A DNA stretch of 64,000 bases from Robbsia sp. KACC 23696 (GCF_039852015.1 NZ_CP156626.1:2638249-2702248); one strand, 5' to 3'; positions 49,519 through 60,253 are shown, counted from the stretch's first letter. The notes: a model not told the origin generated them from the letters alone. Numbers and translations: made by a program.

Positions 49519-52500
49519 TTACATTCCCTTTAATAGCGGCAGAGCCGAACGTGCAGCCGACGCAACGCGTGTCGCTTGCGGCGCGATATTGCCCGCGACG
49601 CCGAGCAACGCAGCGCTACCACGCTGTGTTGCTTCGTCCTTGATGGTCGCGCCAAGCGCGGAAGTGGTACCGGCTTGTGATGGCACCACCGAACTGGCTG
49701 AAGATGCGGCACTTGCATCGTTTCCATTCACGCCTTCCGAGGGCCACTTGAACGTCTCTTCGACAGCGATCGGTGTGGTCGTCGGGTTACGCGGATCGGT
49801 GCCTAACGTGACGCGCGCCGCGCCAGCCGGAATCCCGCTCACCACCGTGTGGCCGCTGGCATCCAATGCGCCACTGCGCAATGTGTTTCCATCGGCATCC
49901 GCTACCGTATATCTCCCTCCAGCAACGGGCGCCCCCTTCGCGACATAATCGTGGAAAATCTCCAACTGCCCGGGGGTATCCGGCCGGGGCGAAGGCAGCG
50001 GATAGCCCTGACTGGTCGGTCCCGAAAAAGGATGATCCGCGCCTTTGATATCAACCTGCCCAGGCGCGTGAATCTGAATATTCCCGCCCGAGATCCGAAT
50101 ATATGCGCCGCCACTCGTCAACAGCACATCCTTGTCCGCCGCCATCTCGATAAGATCGGTGACCGACAACACCTTCACGCCCTTCTGCGCCGTCATTTCG
50201 ATCGCGTCGTCCTGCGCCTGAACTTGCACCGCGCCTTTGCCGGCAAACAACTTGATGCCGGCATTCTGCGCAAACAAACTCAAGGACTGACCAACACTCG
50301 CCAGCAACGATCGCCCCACGGCCAAATTCGTGCCCTGCCCCGATACCACCGTCGTCTGATCGTTCGCGGCGAGATGAATCGCATCCTGTGTAGAGAGGCC
50401 GATCCCCGATGGCGACGCGAGCAACATCACCGGTTTCGAAAACCCGTTCGCGTTCCCCGTGCCACCGCCCGCGGTATTCGTCCCACTGCTGCTATCCGCC
50501 GCGCTCCCCGCCACCGCGCCTTGCTGCGTATGTTCGGTCGCATCGGTGAAGTCCTTCAGCGCAGCCTGCCCCTCGGCGAGGGAAGCGGCACCGGCCGTGG
50601 TCGATGCCGTCGACAATGCATCCGCCGCGTCATACGACGCACGCAACTGCGCGCGCGCGGTGTCCACGGCCATCGGCTGCTGCGTTGCCGGATGCGTGCC
50701 GAGATACAAGCCCTGCACCGCGCGCACCGCTCCTTGGGCATCACTGGACAGATCGAAGCCCGTTCCGAGATAGGCACCGCGCGTATTGCCCGACTGTGCG
50801 ATCAGATAGCCCAGATGCAGTTGCGTACCAGCGCTGGAGCTTGCCAACTGGACGCGGTTCTGTCCGCTGGCATCGTCCATCACCAACTGGTTATAGCCGC
50901 TGCCACCGTACTCCCGCGACTTATAGCCGGACAGGATGCCGTTCGAATGCCAGTCCGGCGTCGTGCTGCCGTTATAGACGCGACCCACCACCACTGGGCG
51001 ATCGCAGTCGCCATCGAGCCAATCGACGATGACCTCTTCGCCCACGCGCGGCGGATGCACGCTGCCGTACGACGCCCCGCCATCCGACTGCACGACGCGA
51101 ACCCAGCACGACGCGTTCTCGTCGCCACCATTGATGCGATCCCAATGCATCAGGATCTTGATCCGGTTCAAGCTATCGGTATAAACCGCTTCGTTTTGCG
51201 GGCCCGATACCGTCGCGGTCTGCAATGTCATCGGCGGCTTGGGATGCGCGAAGGGAGCGCGGTACGGCACCGTCCGACGCTGCGTCTCGATTTCCACCAG
51301 ATAGAAGCCGGCACTATCACCCGCTGCATTGCTACTTGCCCGCGCGCTCTGCCCACTGCCCGACAGCAAGCCCGTCGCGCGCTGAATCACGCCGGTCACC
51401 GTGTTCGCATGATCCTGCGCGCTGTCCTGGTGGCGTTTTCGGATAGCCGCGAGTTCGGCTTTCAAACTACCGGGATAATCGGTCGCGTCCAGGGAAACGG
51501 GCAAATTGTTCTCGATGCTCCATTGCACCGCCAGCACCGCGAATTGCCGCTGCGCGGCACTGTCCAACGCCAGCGCGGGATGCGACGTCAGCTCGAACCA
51601 CCGACCCACATCGACGCCGCGTACGCCGCCCACCCCGTGGAACCGCTTCGCGCGCGATTCCCACTCCTGCATTCGGATCTTGGACAGCGTATCGCCGCGC
51701 CCCTGCGCATTGAAGGTATAGGCGCCGGTGTACTCGTAGACTTCCGCCTGCTGCGGCAGATCGCCCTGAGTGGCCATTGTCTGCGTCGCGGTGGCCTTCG
51801 GTTGCACTGCCGTGGCAGGCGCCTTGTAGTCGTAGGTCCGCGTGCTCAGCGCTACGCTTTGCAAGGTGCGCGTGTCGCTCCATTGCGTCAGCGCATCGGT
51901 CTGCGCGCCGGTGCCAGCTCGCGAGAAAGCCACTTGCTGCGGTTGCATCGGCTGGAACGTGTCGAGCTGATCCGTGATGACGAACGTGTGATGCGTGCCG
52001 TCGGCAGCCTGCTCGAAATAGCCGTAGAGCCCTTCCTGCTCCATCAGGCGATGGACGAAATCCCAGTCGCTCTCGTATTGCACGCAGAACGACCTTTGGG
52101 CCAGCGCGCCCGACAAGACAAAGCGGAAAGCGCCTTGCGCCTGCGGATGCACCTGGAATACATCGGTAATGATCTGGTCGGCGGTCTTATCCTGCCAGAT
52201 CCGTGCGTCCTTGCGGAATTTCAGGAAATGGAGCCAACTCGCGAATTCCAGTTGGTAGGTGGTCAGGCTGCCATCACCGCCGAGCCTCCGCGCCGTATGC
52301 ACATACCCATGATGCGGCGCATACCCGCTGCGATCACCGCTGGCGCCGGCGCCCGCGACGCCGGCCCCCCCGGTGCCGCTGTCCTGCTGGATCCACAACG
52401 TCACCGGCTGGGCGATCAGCGCCTTCAACGGGATGTCGTCGCGCGCCGACACCGCATCGACAGTGAAGGAAAAATGGTCCGCCGCACTCGACCGTCCCAG

Positions 52501-52662
52501 CACACGATGCGGCACGCAGACGCCAGTGCCGGTCCGTTGGCCCTGCGCGTTCTTGTCAAGCGGCGTGTCCAATTGCAGCAGCCGCGCCTGCTGCAGCGGG
52601 CCGCCCAGCAGCGAAGTCAACGCCGACGCGCCCGCTCCGAGTGCCTCTGTGATGCTTTCCAT
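49519..52662 (-). CDS. vgrG: VgrG type VI secretion spike protein with a transthyretin-like tail
   Basis: A 1047-residue spike protein. Order: gp27-like hub (1-400, e.g. YHYESDWDFVHRLMEQEGLY-like QYESDWDFVHRLMEQEGLYG), gp5/OB needle (about 490-600, with VVGRVYNGSTTPDW and SGYKSREYGGSGYNQLVMDD), DUF2345 (about 720-880), then a domain near 895-970 reading LEIFHDYVAKGAPVAGGRYT with a beta-rich transthyretin-like pattern, and an Ala/Ser-rich end. Such tails recruit effectors. It lies immediately before the RHS gene, which is the likely cargo. No type VI structural genes are in the window. Confidence 0.95.
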   Translation of the reverse strand: MESITEALGAGASALTSLLGGPLQQARLLQLDTPLDKNAQGQRTGTGVCVPHRVLGRSSAADHFSFTVDAVSARDDIPLKALIAQPVTLWIQQDSGTGGAGVAGAGASGDRSGYAPHHGYVHTARRLGGDGSLTTYQLEFASWLHFLKFRKDARIWQDKTADQIITDVFQVHPQAQGAFRFVLSGALAQRSFCVQYESDWDFVHRLMEQEGLYGYFEQAADGTHHTFVITDQLDTFQPMQPQQVAFSRAGTGAQTDALTQWSDTRTLQSVALSTRTYDYKAPATAVQPKATATQTMATQGDLPQQAEVYEYTGAYTFNAQGRGDTLSKIRMQEWESRAKRFHGVGGVRGVDVGRWFELTSHPALALDSAAQRQFAVLAVQWSIENNLPVSLDATDYPGSLKAELAAIRKRHQDSAQDHANTVTGVIQRATGLLSGSGQSARASSNAAGDSAGFYLVEIETQRRTVPYRAPFAHPKPPMTLQTATVSGPQNEAVYTDSLNRIKILMHWDRINGGDENASCWVRVVQSDGGASYGSVHPPRVGEEVIVDWLDGDCDRPVVVGRVYNGSTTPDWHSNGILSGYKSREYGGSGYNQLVMDDASGQNRVQLASSSAGTQLHLGYLIAQSGNTRGAYLGTGFDLSSDAQGAVRAVQGLYLGTHPATQQPMAVDTARAQLRASYDAADALSTASTTAGAASLAEGQAALKDFTDATEHTQQGAVAGSAADSSSGTNTAGGGTGNANGFSKPVMLLASPSGIGLSTQDAIHLAANDQTTVVSGQGTNLAVGRSLLASVGQSLSLFAQNAGIKLFAGKGAVQVQAQDDAIEMTAQKGVKVLSVTDLIEMAADKDVLLTSGGAYIRISGGNIQIHAPGQVDIKGADHPFSGPTSQGYPLPSPRPDTPGQLEIFHDYVAKGAPVAGGRYTVADADGNTLRSGALDASGHTVVSGIPAGAARVTLGTDPRNPTTTPIAVEETFKWPSEGVNGNDASAASSASSVVPSQAGTTSALGATIKDEATQRGSAALLGVAGNIAPQATRVASAARSALPLLKGM

Positions 52663-52860
52663 GCCGAAATTGCCTTGTAAGGACCACCCAGCCTGTATCG
52701 ATGCTCAGGCGAAAGGTCGAGAAAGGTGTGTATTGCGGCCCATTGTAGGAATGAACCAGCTTCCGATCAAGCGATACCACACACAAGACAATAATGATCT
52801 GTCTTACAAATGATTGTGCGCGTTCCGCGCCCTATCCGCCGACGGCGCTAGAATAGTGAC

Positions 52861-53523
52861 ATGCATACCGCCGACCTTTTCGCTGACGACAACACCGCCA
52901 GCCCCCTCCCCGAGCGTGTCGAGCTGGGCGCGCAGAGCGTCCTTCTACGCGGCTTTGCCCTGCCCGTCGCCGACGGCCTGTTGTCTGCCGTCGCGTCGGT
53001 CAGCGCGGGCGCGCCGTTCCGCCAGATGGTGACGCCCGGCGGCTATACGATGTCCGTGACACTGACGAATTGTGGCGCGCTGGGATGGATCACGGACCGG
53101 CGCGGTTACCGCTATGCCCGGCAAGACCCCCTGACCGGTGCGGCTTGGCCGCCGATGCCGGACGTCATCCGCGACCTCGGCCGGGCGGCGGCACGCGCCG
53201 CCGGTTTCGACGGTTTCGACGCGGATGCCTGCTTGATCAATCGCTATCTGCCCGGCACGAAAATGTCGCTGCATCAAGACAAGGACGAGCGCGATATGCG
53301 CCAGCCGATCGTCTCGGTATCTCTCGGCATCCCGGCGATCTTCCAGTTCGGCGGCTTGCAACGCAGTGATCCGACGCAACGCGTGCCGCTGATCCATGGA
53401 GACGTGGTGGTATGGGGCGGCGTGGATCGGCTCCGCTTCCATGGCGTCCTGCCGGTCAAAACCGCGCACCACCCGATTGTCGGCGACGAACGCCTGAATA
53501 TCACATTGCGAATGGCTGGATAA
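52861..53523 (+). CDS. alkB: AlkB, DNA/RNA oxidative demethylase
   Basis: A 220-residue 2OG-Fe dioxygenase that repairs 1-methyladenine and 3-methylcytosine. Iron ligands: His and Asp in MSLHQDKDE and the distal His in LRFHGVLPV. The 2-oxoglutarate Arg and stacking residues are in ERLNITLRMAG at the C-terminus. TMSVTLTNCGALGW is also diagnostic. A TAGAAT box lies just before the ATG, so the transcript may be nearly leaderless. Divergent from vgrG across 198 bases. Confidence 0.95.
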   Translation: MHTADLFADDNTASPLPERVELGAQSVLLRGFALPVADGLLSAVASVSAGAPFRQMVTPGGYTMSVTLTNCGALGWITDRRGYRYARQDPLTGAAWPPMPDVIRDLGRAAARAAGFDGFDADACLINRYLPGTKMSLHQDKDERDMRQPIVSVSLGIPAIFQFGGLQRSDPTQRVPLIHGDVVVWGGVDRLRFHGVLPVKTAHHPIVGDERLNITLRMAG

Positions 53524-53733
53524 AGTGAGAGAGTCATCAAATCGACAGGCCTGGACTGTCCGAAACGCGATATATCGATTCGCCTAGCGCCGAAAAACGG
53601 ATAATCTTGCTTGCCGTGCGCGGACCCGGTTCGGTTCTCCTCCACATTCTCAAAAATACTTAGCACTCCGACTTTAAATGCCATACCAAAGATTTTGCGT
53701 CCCCTCCTGCCGCGCAGCCGTTTCGAGGGGGCA

Positions 53734-55791
53734 ATGATGCCGCGCGCCCCTCGCGTTGCCACGTTGACGTCGACCACATCGAACACATCGAACCAGTGGT
53801 TTGTACTGCCAGGTCTCAGCGGCGCCAGCATAGGGATGAAAGCGGCCTGCATCGCATGGGTATTGGCATATATCTTTCCAGGGATCCTTGGCCACGAACC
53901 CTGGAAGCAGGATGAAACCTATACCTTCGGCATCATCAACCATTTCCTGCGCACCGATGCGTGGTTGCTTCCTATCAACGCCGGCCAACCGTTCCTGGAA
54001 AAGCCGCCCTGGTTCATGTGGACGGCGAGCGCTTTCGCCTGGTCGATGCGCGCGTTCCTGCCGTTACACGACGGCGCCCGTCTCGCGTCCGCCTTTTACA
54101 CCGCGCTGACACTCGGATTCGTCGCCAGGGCGGCAGCAGGCGTCGCCTCGCGCATCGATTTCGCCGTGCCGTCGTACGAGGTCGGCAGCACAAACGCCGG
54201 CCAACGCTTCGCCGCCCCTGCGACTGTCGCGCTGTTCGCCGGCACCATGCTGGTCGTCAAGCATACGCACGATCTGTTTTCCGATGTATCGCTGCTGGCC
54301 GGCACGGCGATCGCGTTCGCGGCTCTCTGCCGCATCGCGCAAACATGCGCCTTGGATGACGCGTGTCGAAAAGGCGTGGCACTGGCCGCTATCTGGATGT
54401 CGAACGACGCAGCCCATCCGTCGATGCCGGCAACAAAGACCGCCAGCCACGCCCCCTTGCCGTTTGGCGAGGCCATCCTGTTTGGCATTGGCGTCGGTAT
54501 CGCATTCCTGTCCAAAGGCGTCTTTGTGCCGGGACTGTTCCTGCTGACCGCTCTCGCGGTGCCCATCTGCTATCGCAGTTGTCGGAGCGTTCGTTACTGG
54601 GCGGTGTTCGGCATTGCACTGCTCAGCAGCGCGCCCTTCCTGCTTATCTGGCCTGCGCTGCTATATCGCGCTTCCCCTGATTTATTTCTCGTCTGGTTTT
54701 GGGACAACAACGTAGGCCGCTTTCTCGGATTTTCCGTCGCGCATCTGGGTTCGGGAAACGAGCCAGGATTGATTTGGAAAGCGATGCTGGGCGTCTGTTT
54801 CCCGGTTGGGCCATTGGCGCTCGTGGGGCTCGTATTCGGCGGATGGGGCCGCCTGCGTATTCCGACCTTGGGCATCGCCGCGCTGTTCGCCGGTATGGGC
54901 GTGGTCGCATTGGCCCAGTCGGCGACGGTACGCCAGTTATATCTGTTGCCCTTCACCGTCCCAGCCGCCTTGCTGGCCTTCGAGGCGCTGCAGCGACTGG
55001 TGACTTGCGAACCCAGCGGCCGCCTCTCGGCATGGGCGGCGCGCATTGTGTCGCCGCTGACCGGCATAGGCTGGGACTGGGCCTGCCGCATGCTTTTTGG
55101 CGCATTGGCCTTGCTGGTGTGGTTCGTCTGGGCCGTGCGGACATGGGGCCACGACGAGGCACGACCCGGCGAGACGCCACTCGACCCGGACGCCCTCACC
55201 GCGTTTTCCCGCCCGCTGCAGCAAGGCATTGTCGCAACGCAGCAACTCGGACGTTGGTTACCGCTGGATTTTCTACTGCACAGCCATTGGATCGCCATCG
55301 GCGCAGCGCTCGGGCTGAGCATCGGCTGGCTGAGCCTGATGTGTTATCTGCGTCGCACCGGTCCTTGGCGCGGCGTCATGTCCTGGTGCGCAGGGACCAC
55401 ACTCGTATGGGGCCTGATCAATACGCTGTTGTTGCCTTGGATCGACCGCGCGAAATCCTATGGCCCCGTCTACGAAAACCTCGCGTTCAAATGGGTGCAC
55501 GACTGGCGTGCCGACGACTGCGTTGCGGGAGTTCATCTGGGCGAGTCGGAAGCACCGATGCTGGAGTATTTCACCGGTCGCACGGCAAAGCCGGTCGCCA
55601 ACGCGTCGGCGCTGGCAACGTCGGGTTGTCGCTGGGTCATCGTGCAATCCCCGGGCAGCCTGCCGACGCCAATCGACGCAAGAGCCACATCCGCCTCATC
55701 CGCATCGTGGCAACATTATTGGGATGGTGCCCGACAAGGCGATACGCGTGAACGTCTGACGGTTTATCGCGACGCGGCCCGCGAAAGGTAA
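53734..55791 (+). CDS. ArnT-like membrane glycosyltransferase (GT-C fold)
   Basis: A 685-residue protein starting at the ATG at 53734, chosen for the GAGGGGGC site four bases before it; the frame is open 41 codons upstream. About 12 hydrophobic segments. The first external loop carries HEPWKQDETYTFGI, the acidic catalytic signature of PMT/ArnT enzymes, then NAGQPFLEKPPWFMW. The C-terminal soluble part begins about residue 560 (EAPMLEYFTGRTAKP). It probably transfers a sugar from a lipid-linked donor, possibly onto lipid A or glycans. No arn genes are adjacent, so the substrate is unknown. Confidence 0.82.
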   Translation: MMPRAPRVATLTSTTSNTSNQWFVLPGLSGASIGMKAACIAWVLAYIFPGILGHEPWKQDETYTFGIINHFLRTDAWLLPINAGQPFLEKPPWFMWTASAFAWSMRAFLPLHDGARLASAFYTALTLGFVARAAAGVASRIDFAVPSYEVGSTNAGQRFAAPATVALFAGTMLVVKHTHDLFSDVSLLAGTAIAFAALCRIAQTCALDDACRKGVALAAIWMSNDAAHPSMPATKTASHAPLPFGEAILFGIGVGIAFLSKGVFVPGLFLLTALAVPICYRSCRSVRYWAVFGIALLSSAPFLLIWPALLYRASPDLFLVWFWDNNVGRFLGFSVAHLGSGNEPGLIWKAMLGVCFPVGPLALVGLVFGGWGRLRIPTLGIAALFAGMGVVALAQSATVRQLYLLPFTVPAALLAFEALQRLVTCEPSGRLSAWAARIVSPLTGIGWDWACRMLFGALALLVWFVWAVRTWGHDEARPGETPLDPDALTAFSRPLQQGIVATQQLGRWLPLDFLLHSHWIAIGAALGLSIGWLSLMCYLRRTGPWRGVMSWCAGTTLVWGLINTLLLPWIDRAKSYGPVYENLAFKWVHDWRADDCVAGVHLGESEAPMLEYFTGRTAKPVANASALATSGCRWVIVQSPGSLPTPIDARATSASSASWQHYWDGARQGDTRERLTVYRDAARER

Positions 55792-55815
55792 GCGAAAAGC
55801 CGCATCAACGCGGCA

Positions 55816-56547
55816 TCAGAGTCGCTTCAATGCCGTATCCAGGGCCAGCGCGGACGCGCGATCGCGGGTGCTGAAAGAGCGAACGCGGAACACCCGTTTC
55901 CGATTATGTCCGGCCGCGGCGAGCGAGGTCCAGATCAGTTCGATGCGGGTGAACAGGCCCGAGCGGGCCTGTTGCAGACCAAGCTCGCTTGCCAGATACT
56001 GTCCGATTTGGCGATTTTGATCCCAGACCACGACCGTGCGCGCCTCCGGATCCAACGCGATACCAATCGAGCCGATCGCAAACCGGTTCGCCGTCGCACG
56101 TGTGCGCCACAAGGCGCGACGCCGACAGAGCCAACTGGCCAGCAGGTACAGTGCCGGCGCCATTACAAGCCAGCCGTTCGATGTCTTGACCGCCTCGACC
56201 AATGCCGGCAAGCCCGCTCTCAAGGTAAAGGCAATGATCGACGCCACCGCGAGTGCGAGACACAGCAGGGACAGACCGCGCAGGCTCTGACGCAGCCAGG
56301 CGGGTAACGGTTGATACGGATGCGCCGGCCCCGGTCGTGCACCCGGCAGCGCGATCAACAAAAAGATGTACAGCAGATGCAATATCGCGATCGGCGACGA
56401 GCCGATATCGCGCAATACCTCGGAAAACCCTGTCTCCGACATCGCCTGCAACCAACGCGCCGCGAACAACATCCCGATCGCGCGCAAGGCGACCATTGCA
56501 CCGCTTCCTGGTGCGGCATCTTCTATTTCCTGCTGCGTGCTCAGCAC
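55816..56547 (-). CDS. Putative membrane protein of unknown function
   Basis: A 243-residue protein with about four hydrophobic helices in the first 150 residues (AILHLLYIFLLIALPG, LSLLCLALAVASIIAF and WLVMAPALYLLASWL are examples) and a basic soluble C-terminal domain of about 90 residues (VVVWDQNRQIGQYLASELG). The start is a GTG at 56547 with GGAGAAGGAG upstream. I do not recognise the family. It converges on the ArnT-like gene, with 24 bases between their stop codons. Confidence 0.72.
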   Translation of the reverse strand: MLSTQQEIEDAAPGSGAMVALRAIGMLFAARWLQAMSETGFSEVLRDIGSSPIAILHLLYIFLLIALPGARPGPAHPYQPLPAWLRQSLRGLSLLCLALAVASIIAFTLRAGLPALVEAVKTSNGWLVMAPALYLLASWLCRRRALWRTRATANRFAIGSIGIALDPEARTVVVWDQNRQIGQYLASELGLQQARSGLFTRIELIWTSLAAAGHNRKRVFRVRSFSTRDRASALALDTALKRL

Positions 56548-56731
56548 TGCTCCTTCTCCGATCGATCGCGGGAACCTTGCCCTGCATTATAAAGACCGGA
56601 GGAATTTACGCCGTTGATTCGTGGCATGATCGATCGAAAGCAAACAGAAAGATTCACGATCGATGATCGCAACCCGCGAGCACTACGGTACGTCACCGGA
56701 AAATCACCAGGTGCCCGGGAAACCCGACTGA

Positions 56732-56771
56732 AACGCAAACAGGGCCGTTGTATTTCCACACAACGGCCCTG
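56732..56771 (-). terminator. Terminator-like hairpin after the GT4 gene
   Basis: An 11-base-pair stem CAGGGCCGTTG/CAACGGCCCTG (56740-56771), followed on the minus strand by TTTGCGTTT. It ends 43 bases past the GT4 stop. Confidence 0.7.
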
Positions 56772-56813
56772 CTGGAATCGTGGGTATCACGCGATGTCCG
56801 CGCGTCCTACTTT

Positions 56814-57887
56814 TTACTTCGCGGCGCCGACTTCACGCAACGACGGACGTTGCTGGCGCTGCATATCGATCAACTGCTCGTAGGCCTTCACGTACTCGAG
56901 CGCCATGCGCTTGGACGTGAAACGCTCTTCGAAGCATCGACGCACGCCGTCGCGCGGCAGCAGGTGCAAGCGATTGATCGCCGCCACCGCGCCGATTTCG
57001 TCTTCGACGATGAAGCCCGACTTGCCGTCGTCGATCACTTCCGGCACCGAACCGCGGTTATACGCGATGACCGGCGTGCCACACGCCATGGCTTCGATCA
57101 TCACCAGACCGAAGGGCTCCGGCCAATCGATCGGGAACACCAGCGCATGCGCACCGCTCAGGAACTCGGCCTTTTGCGATTCGCCGATTTCGCCGATGAA
57201 TTCGACGTGCGCTTGGGACAGCAGCGGCTTGATATCGCGCTCATAGTAAGCGCGGTCGGCGTTGTCCAGCTTTGCGGCGATCTTCAACGGCAGGCCGGCA
57301 CGCGCGGCAATGCGGATTGCGCGGTCCAGGCCCTTTTCCGGCGAGATACGGCCCAGGAAGGCCAGATAGCTCGGCTTGATGTCCTTGCGCGGCTGCAGTA
57401 GCTTTTCCGGCAGGCCATGGAGTACCGTCGTCAGCCAGTTCGCCTGCGGCAGCGGCTTGCGCTGGTGGTCCGAGATCGAATTGACGTATTCGTTGGGGAA
57501 CGCACGGAAGATCGGCTGCAGTTCCGGCAGATCGAGCCGGCCGTGCATCGTCGTCATATGCGGCACCGACTGACGGCTCATCAGCGCGAACGGGTAGTAA
57601 TCGATGTGGAAATGCAGCACATCGAATTCTTCCGCCCGCTGACGGACGTGCTCGACCAGCAGCATGTGCGGTGCCACCGTATCCCGAATTGTCGGGTCGA
57701 GGCGCAATGCCTGCGGCCAGACCGCATCCAGCTTCGCCGTCGTCACGGAGTCGCCACTGGCGAACAGCGTCACATCATGGCCAAGCTCCACCAGTGCCTC
57801 AGTGAGATAAGATACGACCCGTTCCGTGCCGCCGTAGAGTTTCGGCGGTACGGCTTCGTGCAACGGGGCGATCTGGGCGATACGCAT
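56814..57887 (-). CDS. GT4-family glycosyltransferase
   Basis: A 357-residue GT-B glycosyltransferase. N-terminal APLHEAVPPKLYGGTERVVS; C-terminal domain FLGRISPEKGLDRAI, LSGAHALVFPIDWPEPFGLV with the EX7E-type glutamates in EPFGLVMIEAMA, then GTPVIAYNRGSVPEVI. The relatives I know are soluble enzymes acting on sugars or polysaccharide precursors. It stands alone on its strand, opposite the ABC transporter gene across a long intergenic region. The acceptor is unknown. Confidence 0.9.
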   Translation of the reverse strand: MRIAQIAPLHEAVPPKLYGGTERVVSYLTEALVELGHDVTLFASGDSVTTAKLDAVWPQALRLDPTIRDTVAPHMLLVEHVRQRAEEFDVLHFHIDYYPFALMSRQSVPHMTTMHGRLDLPELQPIFRAFPNEYVNSISDHQRKPLPQANWLTTVLHGLPEKLLQPRKDIKPSYLAFLGRISPEKGLDRAIRIAARAGLPLKIAAKLDNADRAYYERDIKPLLSQAHVEFIGEIGESQKAEFLSGAHALVFPIDWPEPFGLVMIEAMACGTPVIAYNRGSVPEVIDDGKSGFIVEDEIGAVAAINRLHLLPRDGVRRCFEERFTSKRMALEYVKAYEQLIDMQRQQRPSLREVGAAK

Positions 57888-58381
57888 TGCAATTCCCCTT
57901 TCGGAATATATCGGGATACGCTAAAAATAAGACAAACAGTCGAACGTGATCCGACCGTCGGCTGCCTTGACGAAGTGTGCCATAGGGCGATGCGCGATGA
58001 CACAGTAAGTCAATGCCAGGGTACGACACGGCGGATTATCCATGCACGCCTGGGAGCTGTCTTTGGCAACTTTCAAACTATTTACGTTGTTACATTAATG
58101 AAACACTAAGACAATCACGCGTACACGGTGCTCGCGTACAGTGACTTGTCCGCCTGCCTAGGGACATGTGCCTCGGTCGGATTTATTTCGACACATTGGC
58201 ACGTACTCGGCAGCCGACAACGATCGATGGCAGACTGTTTAAGAGCGGTAGATGATTTTTTGCAGCCGATTGCCGGTCTTTGCTGCCCTACCTGCTCCGC
58301 GGTCCGTTGGCGCAAGCGCCGGACGTCACCCGTTCGAACCGCACATTTTGATCCGCCTCGATCCGTACCTGGTCCAGAAAT
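57888..58381. other. Long divergent intergenic region
   Basis: 494 bases between the GT4 and ABC-transporter genes. Small open frames occur on both strands but none shows a family. The GT4 proximal part is AT-richer (57900-58090) and probably holds its promoter. No convincing hairpin or operator found. Confidence 0.5.
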
Positions 58382-60253
58382 ATGTCGAATTCTTATAACG
58401 GTCCGACCGATACCGCTTTCGAGCAGCTTTCGCCGGCCGAACGTAATGCGCACTACGCGGCGATGGCGAACTACGCCAAGCGCCCGCTGGCGTTCCTCTT
58501 CAGTTACATCAAACGCCGCCCGGTTTCGCACTTGGTGGTGCTCGTCAGCGTGTTCTTCGCCGTTGGGTGCGCTCTCGCATCTCAATATGCGATCAAACAC
58601 CTGATCGACGTCTTGGGCCAAGGCCGCGAGCACAATACCGCCGTGTGGTCCGCCTTCGGCATCCTGGTGGCGCTGATTGCCGCCGATAACCTGTCATGGC
58701 GCGTCGGCGGCTGGATCGCCGGCCATACCTTCGTTCAGGTCACCGGCGATCTCCGACGGGATCTGTTCCGCTACCTGAGCGGACACTCCCCGAGTTTCTT
58801 TGCCGAGAAGCAACCGGGCATGCTGGCCAGCCGTATCACCGCCACGTCGAATGCCAGCTATATCGCCGAGAACACGTTCTCGTGGAACGTGCTGCCGCCT
58901 TGCATCGCGGTGGTCGGCGCCATTTTCATGATCATCGCGGTCAATCCGATGATGGCGGCGGGGCTGTTGGCCTCGTCGGCGATCCTGTCTTACGTGCTCT
59001 ACAAGCTCGCCGGACGGGGGACGAAGCGCCATCACGCGTTCGCCACACGCGCTGCCTCAGTGGACGGCGAGCTGGTGGACGTGATCGGCAATATGGGACT
59101 GGTCCGCGCTTTTGGCGCCACGTTCCGCGAGCAGGGACGCTTCGCCACCACGGTCGGCGACGAAATGCACGCCCGCACCGCCAGCCTGATTTATCTCGAA
59201 AAACTGCGGCTGTTGCACGCGGTCGTCACGGCCTTGCTGTCCGCGGGATTGCTCGGCTGGGCCTTGATTTTATGGCAGAAAGGCCAAGCGACGTCGGGCG
59301 ATATCGTGCTGGTCAGCTCGCTCGGTTTCACGATCCTGCACGGCACGCGTGACCTCGCCGTCGCCTTGGTCGATGTCACGCAGCACGTGGCCCGCCTCGC
59401 CGAGGCAGTCGAAACGCTGCTGCAACCGCACGGCATGCCCGACACCGACGATGCCAAGCAATTGGTTGAAAAAGGCGGTCGCGTCGATTTTGTCGATGCG
59501 TCGTTTGCCTACCCGCGTCGCGATCCGATTCTGGAGCATTTCAATCTGACGATCGAGCCGGGGCAGCGCGTTGGCCTGATCGGTCGCTCGGGCGCCGGCA
59601 AGTCGACGGTGCTGGCCTTGCTCCAGCGTTTCTATGACCCGCAAGGCGGCGAAGTCCGTGTCGACGGCCAGAATATCGCCGGCGTGACGCAGGACAGCCT
59701 GCGCCATTCCATCGCGCTGGTGCCGCAGGACATTTCGCTGTTTCACCGCACCGTCTACGAGAACATCCAGTACGGTCGCCCGGATGCCACCGAAGAGGAA
59801 GTGCATGCCGCGGCCCGCGAAGCGCGGTGTACGGAATTTATCGAAGCGATGCCGGAAGGATTCGATACGATCGTTGGCGACCGCGGCGTGAAGCTGTCGG
59901 GTGGCCAACGGCAGCGGATCGCCATCGCGCGGGCGATTTTGAAGAATGCGCCGATCCTCCTGCTCGACGAAGCGACGTCTGCACTGGACAGCGAATCGGA
60001 AGTCGCGATCCAGCAGGCCTTGGATCGTCTGATGCGCGGCCGTACCGTGGTGGCGATCGCGCACCGTCTGTCGACGCTGCAGGGCTTTGATCGTATCGTC
60101 GTGATGAATCAGGGCAAGGTCATCGACGATGGCGCGCCGAGCGTGTTGCGCGCGCGACCGGGCCTGTACCGCGAGCTGCTCAGCCGCCAAAGCAATCCGG
60201 GCGCGCTGGACGGCGAAGTACCGGAAAGCGAATTGGCGGCGGTACACCGCTGA
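58382..60253 (+). CDS. ABC exporter, fused permease-ATPase (MsbA/ABCB-like)
   Basis: A 623-residue half-transporter. Six membrane helices in residues 40-330, then the ATPase: Walker A GRSGAGKST, Q-loop ALVPQDISLFHRTVYENI, signature LSGGQRQRIAIARAI, Walker B ILLLDEATSALDSE and the H-loop in AIAHRLSTL. This architecture exports lipids, drugs or peptides, and the substrate cannot be read from the sequence. It works as a homodimer. Neither neighbour is an obvious partner. A GC-rich hairpin lies right after the stop. Confidence 0.92.
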   Translation: MSNSYNGPTDTAFEQLSPAERNAHYAAMANYAKRPLAFLFSYIKRRPVSHLVVLVSVFFAVGCALASQYAIKHLIDVLGQGREHNTAVWSAFGILVALIAADNLSWRVGGWIAGHTFVQVTGDLRRDLFRYLSGHSPSFFAEKQPGMLASRITATSNASYIAENTFSWNVLPPCIAVVGAIFMIIAVNPMMAAGLLASSAILSYVLYKLAGRGTKRHHAFATRAASVDGELVDVIGNMGLVRAFGATFREQGRFATTVGDEMHARTASLIYLEKLRLLHAVVTALLSAGLLGWALILWQKGQATSGDIVLVSSLGFTILHGTRDLAVALVDVTQHVARLAEAVETLLQPHGMPDTDDAKQLVEKGGRVDFVDASFAYPRRDPILEHFNLTIEPGQRVGLIGRSGAGKSTVLALLQRFYDPQGGEVRVDGQNIAGVTQDSLRHSIALVPQDISLFHRTVYENIQYGRPDATEEEVHAAAREARCTEFIEAMPEGFDTIVGDRGVKLSGGQRQRIAIARAILKNAPILLLDEATSALDSESEVAIQQALDRLMRGRTVVAIAHRLSTLQGFDRIVVMNQGKVIDDGAPSVLRARPGLYRELLSRQSNPGALDGEVPESELAAVHR